Shown here: positions 15,574 to 24,535 of the stretch, in pieces | Position numbering within the stretch: position 1 is the stretch's first letter | Layout of the letters: every line of letters starts with the position of its first letter | Assembly (NCBI GenBank): GCA_009780585.1 | Contig: WQZS01000002.1 | Coordinates: 219,222 to 283,221, forward strand | Origin: Defluviitaleaceae bacterium | Lineage (GTDB): Bacteria; Bacillota; Clostridia; Lachnospirales; WQUN01 | Length of the DNA stretch: 64,000 nucleotides | Reading direction: 5' to 3' | Made by a program: the position numbers and the translations under genes | The notes under the pieces: generated by a model | The model's database searches: none | Seen by the model: only the letters and a program-made list of their open reading frames with translations | Told to the model about the DNA's origin: nothing

Positions 15574-16096
15574 TTATGTATTCCTCTGCCAAGATTGCAT
15601 AAACCGCTTCATCCACCCATTCTTTATCCACCCGCGCCCAAAAGCCTTTGACATACAACGCTTCGCGGCGCATACCATTGCGCTCCATGATACGGTAGGA
15701 ACCGTAGTTGGGGGCGGCGCAGGGGGTTTTGATGCGGCGCAGGTTCAAGTCCTCGAAGCCGTAACGGATGAGTTCGCCGCACAGCTCCGTGCCGTAGCCT
15801 TTTTTCCAATGGTCCATATGAAGAATCCAACCCAATTCGGCGGTGTCGTTCGCGTCATCGGGGTAGATGCCGCAGGAACCGATGACCGCGCCGGTTTCCG
15901 TCAGGACGACGGCGAAGTCCTTCCCCTGTTTGGTTTGGGATAAAAACCAGCGGGTATCGTCCTCGGTGTTGGGGCCCCACGCCATGAAGCGGACATTTAC
16001 CAGATTGGACGCCCACGCATGAACGGCGGCGAAATCGCCGGGTGTGAAGGGACGCAAAGTTAGGCGTTCGGTAGTTAAAGTATCGCGGTAGGTCAT
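15560..16096 (-). CDS. GNAT N-acetyltransferase of the RimJ/RimL type
   Basis: The protein has 178 residues, with AAGGAGT before the ATG. The opening TTERLTLRPFTPGDFAAVHAW, the strand GSCGIYPDD.....ELGWILHMDHWKKGYGTEL (acetyl-CoA pyrophosphate-binding loop with the G.GT pattern) and PNYGSYRIMERNGMRREA are classical features of this family, which acetylates protein N-termini or small amines. The gene follows the tandem Nudix gene after 10 bases and overlaps the DUF4258 gene. A specific substrate cannot be deduced. Confidence 0.88.
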   Translation of the reverse strand: MTYRDTLTTERLTLRPFTPGDFAAVHAWASNLVNVRFMAWGPNTEDDTRWFLSQTKQGKDFAVVLTETGAVIGSCGIYPDDANDTAELGWILHMDHWKKGYGTELCGELIRYGFEDLNLRRIKTPCAAPNYGSYRIMERNGMRREALYVKGFWARVDKEWVDEAVYAILAEEYINARN

Positions 16097-16106
16097 GTCG
16101 GACTCC

Positions 16107-17096
16107 TTATTTTACCAATTTATTTTTCAATATTTTTAATTCCTCGCGTACGAAATATCCCGTTTCTACCATATACGCAATATCTTGCAAGGTTGCGGCT
16201 TTTGCGTCCATGGTTTCGCCTTTTTGCGGGATAAAATCGGTTAAGTCGAAGTTGTGGCGGAACAGCCAGTTATCCCAAAAGGCGTTTTCCTCCCGCACGG
16301 TGCGGAACAGCTCGGCGGCTTCGATACATTCGGGGGGTAGGATTACACCCGTTTCTTCTTTGACTTCGCGGGCGGCGGCTTGGCGGCTGGTTTCCCCCGC
16401 GGCTGCGCTGCCGGAGGTGATTTCCCACATGCCGGGGCTGCCCAGCTTGGTAAGGCAACGGCGAGTGCTTATAAATTCGCCTTTCGCGTTCATCACCCAC
16501 GCGCGCACCACGGTGTGGTAGGTGCCGGGTGGCTTGGGGTCGCCGCGTTTGTGTGTGACGCCCAAGGGGTTACGGTCGGCGTCCAGTAAATCCCAATATT
16601 CATCCGGGGTGTTGCGCGCCAGCCAGCGTTGCATTTCGGCGAACAGTACGGGTAGGATTTCGGGGTAGGTCATGGTGTCGGGGAGGGTGTCGAAGGCTTT
16701 GATTTCCGCCATTTCATAGGTTGGGTCAAGCGCGCCGAATTTTTCCACATCGGCAAGGTAGGCTTGCCCGTTACCCTTTGATATGCCGCTCCGATGCACG
16801 GTGTAATCAAAAGCGGGGTGCAAATGAAACTTTTCCGCGCCCGTTTCCTCCCGCAGCTCGCGCTCGGCACATTGGAAGGGCGTTTCACCCGGCTCAATAC
16901 GTCCGCCCGCGGTTTCGAATGTCGTGCGCTCCTTGTGGCGGGCGTAGAGCCATTGCCAGCGGAGCGGATTGCCGGAGGAAGTGTCGCCCTTTCCAACCCC
17001 GGAAGGAACCGCTTGGCGGGTGAAGATAACGGTATATTTATAATCGTTGAAAGTATTGTAAGGGTATGTTTTTGTTAATAAACCCCCGTGGGTCAT
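16107..17096 (-). CDS. Tandem Nudix hydrolase (two complete Nudix boxes in one chain)
   Basis: The protein has 329 residues. The ATG overlaps the TGA of the upstream Hsp70 gene (ATGA, 17093-17096), so translation is coupled. Two full Nudix boxes fit G-x5-E-x7-REUxEExGU: one in GGRIEPGETPF...RELREETGA (about residues 60-85) and one in SGSAAAGETS...REVKEETGV (about 230-255). The first half resembles proteins annotated as Clostridial MutT-like hydrolases; the second resembles isopentenyl-diphosphate isomerase-like Nudix domains (YfcD type) with VVRAWVMNAKGEFISTRR. Nudix enzymes cleave nucleoside diphosphates linked to another moiety. The fusion of two different active Nudix domains next to an HD protein suggests nucleotide-signal handling, which is inference. 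Confidence 0.87.
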   Translation of the reverse strand: MTHGGLLTKTYPYNTFNDYKYTVIFTRQAVPSGVGKGDTSSGNPLRWQWLYARHKERTTFETAGGRIEPGETPFQCAERELREETGAEKFHLHPAFDYTVHRSGISKGNGQAYLADVEKFGALDPTYEMAEIKAFDTLPDTMTYPEILPVLFAEMQRWLARNTPDEYWDLLDADRNPLGVTHKRGDPKPPGTYHTVVRAWVMNAKGEFISTRRCLTKLGSPGMWEITSGSAAAGETSRQAAAREVKEETGVILPPECIEAAELFRTVREENAFWDNWLFRHNFDLTDFIPQKGETMDAKAATLQDIAYMVETGYFVREELKILKNKLVK

Positions 17097-18736
17097 GATT
17101 TAATCCCCAACTCCGTCTTAACAAACCTTTCCGGTGAAAACGCTTCGCTAAACCCGCTCGACGGCCATTCCGCGCCGAAGCCCACGTCCTCCACGCGTCC
17201 ATGCACCAAGCCGCCTTCTTCCTCCACCATTAACGTGATGCGCAGTTTTGTCTTGCCGCTGGGGCGTACGGGCAAGCCTTTAATGGAAACTTCACCGATG
17301 GGTTTGCACGCTTCGAAGGGGTCGTCGGCTTGCACACGCTCCAGGATTTTGAGCGCGAAGCCCGTCATTTCCTCGGGGGTGTTGCCGCTTAGCGTGAATA
17401 CATGGCTTTTCTTCGCCAGCGCGTAGAACGTACCCCGCCGTATCATGGTGAAGAATTTCTTCTCACGCCCTGTATCGATTTCCAAGCCGATGTCGTGGGG
17501 TACGGTGACTTCGAAGGCGACGGTGACCTTTTCCGATTCCATATCGGGGTGAGAGAGCAAGCCCATCTTCATGGCGGCGTAGTAGGTCGCGCCGAGGGAA
17601 ATGTCCAGCGCGGGCCGTTCGGATGAATAAATTTTGCCTTCGTCACTAAAAATATCCAAAAGCATTTCCCGCACCCAGGGCATTTGCGACGAGCCGCCTT
17701 CCAGCAGTACGCGGTCGATATCGTCGGGCGTCAAACCGCCGGTATAGGTTTCGCGCAGGGCCTTGAGGACGAGTTTGCGGGTCTTGTTAATGAAGGGATT
17801 GATGAGCTCATGAAATTCCTCCCGGGTTATTTGTTCCACAAACGGCGGGATGCAGAACGTAAACGGGATGCGGAAACGCCCGACGCCGCTGAGGCGCTCC
17901 TTGGCTTCCCGCGCGCGGGCGACCAGCTCAACACGGTTCTCTATGGCCAGGTCTTGCAGGGTTTGGCCGGTTTTGGCTTGAATGAAACCGGCGCAGGCTT
18001 CTACTAGCGTATCGTCGATATCGTCGCCGCCGTGGTGCGCCTCGCCGCCTTGGGAAATGACGGCTAGTTTTATACGTGCCTCATCGCGTTCGGCTACGTG
18101 GAAAAGCGTGATGTCCAGCGTGCCGCCGCCGAAGTCGAAGACCATGATTTTTTCGTCTTTTTTTAAGGTATTGCGGAAATTATAGGCGAGCGCGGCGGCG
18201 TTGGGTTCTTTAATTAAGCAAATCAGCTTGTCCGCCAAGCCCGCGATTTCACACGCGCGCATGGTGGCCTTTTGCGCCGCGTCGTCGAAGTCGTAGGGCA
18301 CGCAAACGACCAAGCCCGCGATTTCGGCCTTGGGGTTGAGGTTTTGGGCGTGGCCGACGAGTTCGCTTAACAGCTTGGCGGAAATTTCTTCGGGTAAGTA
18401 TTTTTTACCGCCCAAAGTTACCGTCGCGTTCGTACCCATCTTACGCTTGATGGAGCGCACGGTGGTTTCGGGGTACATCTTCATGGAGCGGTAGGCTTCC
18501 TCGCCGATGACCCATTCGTCCTCGTCACCGTTTTCCCCCTCGCGGAACTGTACCACGCTGGGCAGGGGAACCTTGCCGAAGCCGTTGGAAATATCTATGG
18601 GTTCGGGCTTGCCGCCGGCGTTGTCCCAATAACTGATGACGGAGTGGGTCGTGCCCAAGTCAATGCCGAGGATGTACCAATCCTCGGGCAGGGTGCCTTT
18701 ATCGTCTATTTGCTTGCGGTAGTCTTCCCAGGTCAT
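17093..18736 (-). CDS. Hsp70 family chaperone, short form without lid
   Basis: The protein has 547 residues, with AAAGGAC before the ATG. The ATPase domain is intact: LGIDLGTTHSVI, VFDFGGGTLDITL and VLLEGGSSQMPWVREML. A beta-type substrate-binding part follows (about 400-520), and there is no long helical lid, so the protein is about 60-90 residues shorter than DnaK. It begins 14 bases after the HD gene ends and is coupled to the Nudix gene. It is not the housekeeping DnaK: the sequence is divergent and no dnaJ or canonical grpE is nearby. I infer it is the active ATPase partner of the degenerate Hsp70 and GrpE-like protein encoded upstream. Confidence 0.9.
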   Translation of the reverse strand: MTWEDYRKQIDDKGTLPEDWYILGIDLGTTHSVISYWDNAGGKPEPIDISNGFGKVPLPSVVQFREGENGDEDEWVIGEEAYRSMKMYPETTVRSIKRKMGTNATVTLGGKKYLPEEISAKLLSELVGHAQNLNPKAEIAGLVVCVPYDFDDAAQKATMRACEIAGLADKLICLIKEPNAAALAYNFRNTLKKDEKIMVFDFGGGTLDITLFHVAERDEARIKLAVISQGGEAHHGGDDIDDTLVEACAGFIQAKTGQTLQDLAIENRVELVARAREAKERLSGVGRFRIPFTFCIPPFVEQITREEFHELINPFINKTRKLVLKALRETYTGGLTPDDIDRVLLEGGSSQMPWVREMLLDIFSDEGKIYSSERPALDISLGATYYAAMKMGLLSHPDMESEKVTVAFEVTVPHDIGLEIDTGREKKFFTMIRRGTFYALAKKSHVFTLSGNTPEEMTGFALKILERVQADDPFEACKPIGEVSIKGLPVRPSGKTKLRITLMVEEEGGLVHGRVEDVGFGAEWPSSGFSEAFSPERFVKTELGIKS

Positions 18737-18750
18737 GGCGGGTGTCCTTT

Positions 18751-19371
18751 CTAATTAAAAATCCCTTTGCTGATTTCCTCACGGAACAAATTATATATAT
18801 TCATGCCGCATTTTTCGTCGAAGTAACCTTTCAAGGCGAAATACGCTTTCCACTTCTCGATTGTATATTCATTGAAGGCGCGATGGCTTTGCCGGAGGAT
18901 AATTTCCGTTAACCTGCGTTCAACCGTACATACCCCGTCGGCTGTACATATCGCGTCGCATAATTGGATGAGCCTGTCATAATCGTCATAAACCGTTTCA
19001 ATTAAGCAATTTCTTATAACAGCCAGTTCGTTTTCATCTTTGGTTAGGTTTGAACCGGTATAAACACGGATGTCTTGTATATTAAATGAATGTGTTATAC
19101 AAATTTTTGCAACAGCGTCGCAGCCTTTTTCCATCATCAGCGCATAACCGTTATAAACGTGGCAGTTTTTACCCGTGCCGTCGGCGTTCGCGTAGTAGCC
19201 GATGTCGTGCAGCAAGCCCGATACATAGGCGCGTTCGGGGTCCATGCCGCATTGTTCGGCGATGGCTTGTGCCGCGCGCGCGGCGTTTTTGCAATGGTCA
19301 AGCCACGGACCGGGATTTTGTTTTCCGCCCCATGCCAGCAGGGCTTCGGCTTCGCCTCGGGAGGGGTTCAT
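18751..19371 (-). CDS. HD-domain phosphohydrolase
   Basis: The protein has 206 residues from the ATG at 19371, one base after the stop codon of the preceding Hsp70-like gene; a longer ORF from 19404 would overlap that gene by 32 bases. Metal-ligand pattern: H in WLDHCKNAARAA, HD in GLLHDIGYYA, H in CHVYNGYALM, and ITHSFN, matching small HD proteins related to the YqeK/HDIG type. Family members hydrolyse phosphodiester or nucleotide substrates. It lies between two Hsp70-like genes with spacers of 1 and 14 bases. No second catalytic domain is fused. Confidence 0.85.
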   Translation of the reverse strand: MNPSRGEAEALLAWGGKQNPGPWLDHCKNAARAAQAIAEQCGMDPERAYVSGLLHDIGYYANADGTGKNCHVYNGYALMMEKGCDAVAKICITHSFNIQDIRVYTGSNLTKDENELAVIRNCLIETVYDDYDRLIQLCDAICTADGVCTVERRLTEIILRQSHRAFNEYTIEKWKAYFALKGYFDEKCGMNIYNLFREEISKGIFN

Positions 19372-19372
19372 T

Positions 19373-20953
19373 TCAAGCCAACCTAACCGCAAAGGCTTCT
19401 TCATACGCCGATTTGGGGAATAACTCCCCGAAGCCCAAATCCCGTACCTTTAGGGTCATATCTACATTGGAGGCGAATTCCAAGGCAATGCCCAAGCGGG
19501 TCGTGCCTTTGGGGCGTTCGGGCAAGCCGGTCAGGTCGATTTCGGTTAGGGGTTGTAGTTCGCCCGCGGGGGAGCGGCGTGCCAAGTGCAGGCGCAGGGC
19601 GTCGAGCTGGTTTTTCGTCCAGTCTTCGGGGTCACCGACGGATTTGTTTACCAGGATGAGCTTGTCCGGATGCTTTTGCCACCAAAAGGCGTTGCGCTCG
19701 ACGAGGGGGAGGAAGGCGTCGCCGTCCGAAAGCCCGATGTCGGCGGTGAGCTGGTGGCGGTCCTCCAGGCTGACGGCGGGTCCTTCGGCGATGCCCAGGC
19801 GTTGGGCGGCTACGAGTGCCGCGCCCTCGGCGGTGATGAGCTTCGCGTTCTTGTGGAAGCGTACCTGCGCCCGGGTAAACATGTCGCCCACGGCTTCCCG
19901 CGCCCACAGCATTTCGAAGCCGCCGCCCACGCACAGGACGGCGGAAATATCCTGCGGGAGGATTTCTTCCTCGTAGAGGTTCTTTTGCAATACGTCGCGC
20001 ATGAAACGGTTGAAACGGCGGTGATAGGGCTTTATGAGCCGCGTCGCGTCGTCGTGGGAGAGGGTTTGCTGGAAGGGCGGGTAAGCGAAGTTGAAGTACA
20101 GCTTGGCTTCCTTGGTGCGGATGGTTTTTTGGAACAGCATGTCCTTATGCTGGTACACGAAGGCGGACACCTGCTCGGTCATTTGCTTGCTTAATTGCTT
20201 GACGGGCTGCTGCGCCAGCAGGAAGGATTCGAACAAATCGCACACGTCGGCTACGATGCCGAAGGTGCCGATGGTATCGTCGAAAAGGCTGGAAATACTT
20301 TTAACGGCGATGGTGTCGCCTTGGGGCATGACGTGGTATAAACCGCCGCGCACCTCGCGGCTGCCGTAGTCGAAGAGCATGACGCGGGATTCGTGGGGGG
20401 CGTGCCGCGCGTAATGGTGGGCGAATACACATTCGCGGTCGGGTACCAGCGCGATGAGCTCGCGTTCGTAGCCCGCGGCTTTGAAGGCGCGCACAAGCTC
20501 GGCTTGTGCCTGCTCGCTGAAATACGCCGGAATGGAAGCGACGATGCCCGCGATTTCCGCCTTGGGGTTAATGTTGCGCACGCTGGAGAGGATTTCCTTT
20601 AAAAAAAGCGCCAAAATCGATACCACACTCATGGGCTTGTGCGCAACATCCACGTAATCAAAGCTGCCCAAGCGTCCGATCAAGTCGTTGAGCGTTACTT
20701 CCGTACCTACGCCTCGGTTCAATATGGCATATTCGCCGTACACCCATTCCTTCGTTTCGGCGATGTACTGCATGACGGTGGGAATGGACGGTTTGCCGTA
20801 GCCGCCGCTTAAGTCAATGGTTTCGGGGATATTTTCCGCGGCGTTATAGAAGGCGATGCCGGAGGAATCGTTGCCGATGTCCAGCCCGATTATATAATAT
20901 GACTCGTCCCGTTTTTGTGGGTCGGGAAGGTTTTTATATTGCTTCCAATGCAC
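19373..20953 (-). CDS. Degenerate Hsp70-like protein (probable pseudo-ATPase)
   Basis: The protein has 526 residues from a GTG with GAGGT 7 bases upstream. The overall Hsp70 layout is kept (YYIIGLDIG at 20, EIAGIVASIPAYFSEQAQAELVRAFKAAGYE, AVLCVGGGFEMLWAREAV), but both phosphate loops are altered: DLGTTNS becomes DIGNDSS and DLGGGTFD becomes DYGSREVR. These residues contact ATP phosphates and magnesium in Hsp70, so normal ATP hydrolysis is unlikely. The C-terminal beta part matches that of the 547-residue Hsp70 two genes downstream (LTEIDLTGLPERPKGTTRL versus KGLPVRPSGKTKL), so the two look like paralogues. It follows the GrpE-like gene by 10 bases. A regulatory or scaffolding partner is the simplest reading. 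Confidence 0.85.
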   Translation of the reverse strand: MHWKQYKNLPDPQKRDESYYIIGLDIGNDSSGIAFYNAAENIPETIDLSGGYGKPSIPTVMQYIAETKEWVYGEYAILNRGVGTEVTLNDLIGRLGSFDYVDVAHKPMSVVSILALFLKEILSSVRNINPKAEIAGIVASIPAYFSEQAQAELVRAFKAAGYERELIALVPDRECVFAHHYARHAPHESRVMLFDYGSREVRGGLYHVMPQGDTIAVKSISSLFDDTIGTFGIVADVCDLFESFLLAQQPVKQLSKQMTEQVSAFVYQHKDMLFQKTIRTKEAKLYFNFAYPPFQQTLSHDDATRLIKPYHRRFNRFMRDVLQKNLYEEEILPQDISAVLCVGGGFEMLWAREAVGDMFTRAQVRFHKNAKLITAEGAALVAAQRLGIAEGPAVSLEDRHQLTADIGLSDGDAFLPLVERNAFWWQKHPDKLILVNKSVGDPEDWTKNQLDALRLHLARRSPAGELQPLTEIDLTGLPERPKGTTRLGIALEFASNVDMTLKVRDLGFGELFPKSAYEEAFAVRLA

Positions 20954-20963
20954 GGGTGTTACC

Positions 20964-22703
20964 TCATCTCGCCGCGATTACGTTTGCCCGCATCAGCACT
21001 TGGTCGTTGTGCCTGTAGCCGCTGCCTACCAATTTTATGATTTCGCCCTTGGCGAAGCCTTCCTGCTTTTCCGCCACCAGGACTTCATGCTCCTTACCGT
21101 TGAAGGCATCGTGCGGCGCGGGGCGGATGGGGGTGATGTTATTCTTGCGCAGGAGCACCTCCAGCGCCGCGTAGGTGTCGTGCAGCTTTTGCGCGGCGGC
21201 AAGGACGGCTTCGTTGTCCGATTCCTTCAGGCGGGAAACGCTGTGGGTCAATATTTCCTCGTAGGTGCAGACTTCGTACAGCAGAATTTCCTTTTTAAAG
21301 CGCAGCGCGGCTTTTTCCATTTTCGCCGTATAGTGGTTTACGTGTTTTTCGTAATCGGTCCTGTAGGGGGCGAAGGCTTCGCTTTCGCGGCAGCGCGCGA
21401 GGAAGCAGGGTAGGTCCGTTTCCGTCGGGGGGTCGCTCAGCCACGCCTCCCTGATGGTTAAATAAGCGGCTTCCTTGATTTCGTCGGTTACGTCGTTTTT
21501 TTCCTTGGCGAAGGATTGCAACAGGCCGGCGCTTTCGCCGTTAAAGGCTTGTATGCTTTCGCGCAGGCTTTCGATTTTGATTTCCAGCGTTTCGGTAATG
21601 CCCGCGATGATTTGTCCTTCGGTTTTCGTGCCGTCGGGTTCTCCTTCTGCCAGCAGCGTGTATGCCGTGCTAAAGAGCGCGGCCGCTTCCTCGGCGATGA
21701 GGATTTCCACGCCAATCATGCGCTGCATCTTGTATGCCGCTTTAAGGAAGGTGATGCGCTGTTGGCCGAAAAGGGTAGCCGTTTCCTCCCGCAGGGCTTC
21801 GAAGAAAGGGGTCGTGTCGGGAAGGGCGCCGGGGGGTTCCGCTACCGCTTGCGCGCGGATTGCCGCAGAAAATTCCTCATACGTACGGCAGGGCGATACC
21901 TGCCCCGTGCGTGCCGCGGTTTGCGGCAGGGTGCGTATATCCTCAATCATCGGCCCGATTTGCTGATACGCCTCGCGGATGATGTCAAGCACGCGAATAG
22001 GCGCAATGTCCGATTCGGATACTTCCGCTTCCAACGCTTGTACCTGTACGCGTATCATCGCCTCCAGCATTTCCCATTCACGTTCGATTAATTCGATATA
22101 GGAATACGTAACCCTTCGCCCGTGCAGATCGTCCAACCCCAGCAGGCAAAAACGCAGACCGTCCTGGTAATGGACGAATATTTCCCGCAGGGCTTGCTCG
22201 TCCCGCCATTCGATTTTATTCCCCAATATAAATATCCCGCGCATAGCCGCCCATATTTCGGGCGCGGCTTTACCGGGGTATTGGTTTGCCTGGTTTTCGA
22301 TTTGGCGGGCGGTATACAAGAGCGCGCGTTCAACGATCGCGCGTTTTTCCTCCGCTACGGGGTTGGGGGTTGATTCTTCGCCTGCCATATCCTCGAATTG
22401 CCGCAAACGGGAATTGAGGATATCGCGAATACCCGCCATCAAGGCGTTGACGGTCGGGTTCGCTTCCGTCTCCGCGTCGGAGGATTCAATCAATCCCACG
22501 GCTTCACGGTACGCTGCCATCAGTTGCATCAACCGGTCGTATACGCGTTCATCGCTACCGCCGAGGCGCGAAAAACGCGCCGCGTCCTCGGCCAGTATTT
22601 CACACGCGACGCGATTGTATTGGCCGAACAAACGCAGGATATATCCCTTTAGGGCTTCGTCCGCCGCGGCGGCGAGTTGTTGCCAAGTATTAATTAGGGA
22701 CAT
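20964..22703 (-). CDS. Large coiled-coil protein with a GrpE-like C-terminal domain
   Basis: The protein has 579 residues with AGGGG before the ATG, and is the first gene of the nine-gene unit. Nearly the whole chain is predicted helical with no membrane segment. It shows an approximate internal duplication: the N-terminal half and residues about 300-480 both have long amphipathic helices with charged repeats. The last 50 residues, FNGKEHEVLVAEKQEGFAKG.IIKLVGSGY..NDQVLMRANVIAA, fit the beta-wing of GrpE (FDP..HEAV....G.V.....GY...DRVLRPA.V.V), the part that opens the Hsp70 nucleotide cleft. Standing directly upstream of Hsp70-like genes, it is best read as a dedicated nucleotide exchange factor with an enlarged helical region. 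The C-terminal match was made by eye. Confidence 0.65.
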   Translation of the reverse strand: MSLINTWQQLAAAADEALKGYILRLFGQYNRVACEILAEDAARFSRLGGSDERVYDRLMQLMAAYREAVGLIESSDAETEANPTVNALMAGIRDILNSRLRQFEDMAGEESTPNPVAEEKRAIVERALLYTARQIENQANQYPGKAAPEIWAAMRGIFILGNKIEWRDEQALREIFVHYQDGLRFCLLGLDDLHGRRVTYSYIELIEREWEMLEAMIRVQVQALEAEVSESDIAPIRVLDIIREAYQQIGPMIEDIRTLPQTAARTGQVSPCRTYEEFSAAIRAQAVAEPPGALPDTTPFFEALREETATLFGQQRITFLKAAYKMQRMIGVEILIAEEAAALFSTAYTLLAEGEPDGTKTEGQIIAGITETLEIKIESLRESIQAFNGESAGLLQSFAKEKNDVTDEIKEAAYLTIREAWLSDPPTETDLPCFLARCRESEAFAPYRTDYEKHVNHYTAKMEKAALRFKKEILLYEVCTYEEILTHSVSRLKESDNEAVLAAAQKLHDTYAALEVLLRKNNITPIRPAPHDAFNGKEHEVLVAEKQEGFAKGEIIKLVGSGYRHNDQVLMRANVIAAR

Positions 22704-22819
22704 GCTTCACCCCTAGTCAAATGTAATGGGCATTGGCGTTATCATACCTTTAATATACGTAAAAATCCAGTAAAAGGCTTATTGTATCCGAAGCGGCGGT
22801 TAACGCGATCCGCTTCGCG

Positions 22820-24535
22820 CTACATCAATTGCGATTTGTAAATCTCCCGGTACACCGCGCAATCGCGCATTAAATCCCCGTGGCTGCCGTATCCCGCGAC
22901 GCTCCCGCCGTCCATCACGAGGATGTGTTCCAAATTCATGACGGAAGAAATGCGCTGAGTGATCATCACGATTGTCGGGGCCGGCGTTAAACCGCGTATT
23001 GACTGCATGATCGCCGCTTCGGTTTCCACGTCCACGGCACTTACGCAGTCATCCAGGATTAATAAGGGTGCGTTGCGCACCAACGCGCGGGCGATGCCGA
23101 CGCGTTGTTTTTGCCCGCCGGATAGGTTAACGCCCTTTTGCCCGATGACGGTTTCGTACCCCTCGGGGTATTCGGCGATAAAATCATACGCTTGCGCCGC
23201 GGTTGCGGCTTTTTTTATTTCCTCGGGGGCCGCGTCTTCCTTGCCCATGCGGATATTGTCCGCGATCGTGCCGTAGAACAACGTGTTCTGCTGCGCCACG
23301 TAAGCGATATTCGCGCGGAGTTGATCGATGCCGCACAACGCCGTATCCCAATCCCCCACGCGAATCCTTCCCGAAGTGGGTTGGTATAGAGCGGGTATCA
23401 ACTGGACAAGCGACGTCTTGCCCGCGCCCGTTGGCCCGATGATGCCCAGTATTTTGCCCGCGGGCAGGAAAAAAGAAACGTCATGCAATACGGATTCGTC
23501 CCCGCCGCCGGGGTAATTGAAACTTACGCCTTCGAAGGTGAGGGACGGAGGGGATATCCTTTCTCCGTCGGCATCACCTTTCAACGGCGATATGTCCTTT
23601 TCATCCAATACCTCTCCGATGCGCACGGCTGACGCACGCGCCCGCACGAGCATTTGGTATACGTTAAAGAGCATCCCCAACGACATGGAGATTTGCATCA
23701 TGTAATTAAGGAACGCGACGATTTGCCCGACTTGCATTTGCGAATTCGCCACCCATTCTCGCGCCATCCACAGGGTAAGGACGAGCGAAGCGTTGACCGC
23801 GAACGAAATAATCGGGAAAAAAACGCCCACCACCCTTTGCGCCTTGGTAGCCGTGGCGGCGAGCGCGGTATTGGTGACGTCGAAGCGTGCCACTTCCCGG
23901 TCAAAAGCATTGTACGCCTTCACCACGCGCACGCCGGAAAGGTATTCGCGGGTGACGGCGTTGTTCCTGTCAAGGGCCTCTTGCAACCGCGTAAAGAGCG
24001 GGAACCCCACCTTCATGCTGATGTACATGAGGAGCGCGATCAACGGAACGACCCCCGCCAACACAACGGCCAAACGGGGGTTTAACAGGATGGTCATGGT
24101 TACCGCGCCGATCAACAAAACGGGCGAACGAAGCACGAAGCGCATCAAGCCGTTGGTAAAGCCCACCAACTGCGAAGTATCGTTGGTCATGCGGGTAATG
24201 AGCGAAGCCGTGTCTTGCTTGCCGATAGCCGCGTAGGAAAAGCGGTTGATCCGTTCGAACAAATCCAACCGCAAATCCGCGCCGAACCGTTGGGATACCC
24301 TGCTGGAAATCACGCACCGCGCCACCGTAAAGGCCGCGCCCACAGCCGTAACGAGGAGCATCAAACCGCCGAGCCGCGTGACACGGGCAATATCCCCTTG
24401 CGTCACGCCTTCATCGATGATGCGCGATACGATCGTGGGGATAAGCAAGTCCCCGATCGTACCAAGGACAAGGCAAACCATCCCGACGATGATCTGCGCT
24501 TGGTAACGCTGCCAATACGGTAGGAAGTGCCGCAT
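22820..24535 (-). CDS. ABC exporter half-transporter, degenerate-site subunit
   Basis: The protein has 571 residues; its ATG overlaps the TAA of the methyltransferase gene (TAATG). Six membrane helices occupy about 1-310, and an ATPase domain follows with Walker A GPTGAGKTS, signature LSGGQKQR and Walker B LLILDD. The residue after Walker B is Asp (LDDCVSAVD) instead of Glu, and the switch histidine is replaced by Gln (MITQRISS). These are the marks of the catalytically weak subunit of heterodimeric exporters such as TM287/288 and LmrCD. The complementary canonical subunit is normally the next gene; here the only candidate is 29664-31529 on the other strand, 5 kb away. Confidence 0.9.
   Translation of the reverse strand: MRHFLPYWQRYQAQIIVGMVCLVLGTIGDLLIPTIVSRIIDEGVTQGDIARVTRLGGLMLLVTAVGAAFTVARCVISSRVSQRFGADLRLDLFERINRFSYAAIGKQDTASLITRMTNDTSQLVGFTNGLMRFVLRSPVLLIGAVTMTILLNPRLAVVLAGVVPLIALLMYISMKVGFPLFTRLQEALDRNNAVTREYLSGVRVVKAYNAFDREVARFDVTNTALAATATKAQRVVGVFFPIISFAVNASLVLTLWMAREWVANSQMQVGQIVAFLNYMMQISMSLGMLFNVYQMLVRARASAVRIGEVLDEKDISPLKGDADGERISPPSLTFEGVSFNYPGGGDESVLHDVSFFLPAGKILGIIGPTGAGKTSLVQLIPALYQPTSGRIRVGDWDTALCGIDQLRANIAYVAQQNTLFYGTIADNIRMGKEDAAPEEIKKAATAAQAYDFIAEYPEGYETVIGQKGVNLSGGQKQRVGIARALVRNAPLLILDDCVSAVDVETEAAIMQSIRGLTPAPTIVMITQRISSVMNLEHILVMDGGSVAGYGSHGDLMRDCAVYREIYKSQLM

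Noticed and set aside
19373..19404. Start of the HD gene at 19404
   Set aside because: It would overlap the preceding gene by 32 bases; the ATG at 19371, one base after that stop codon, fits the coupled arrangement better.
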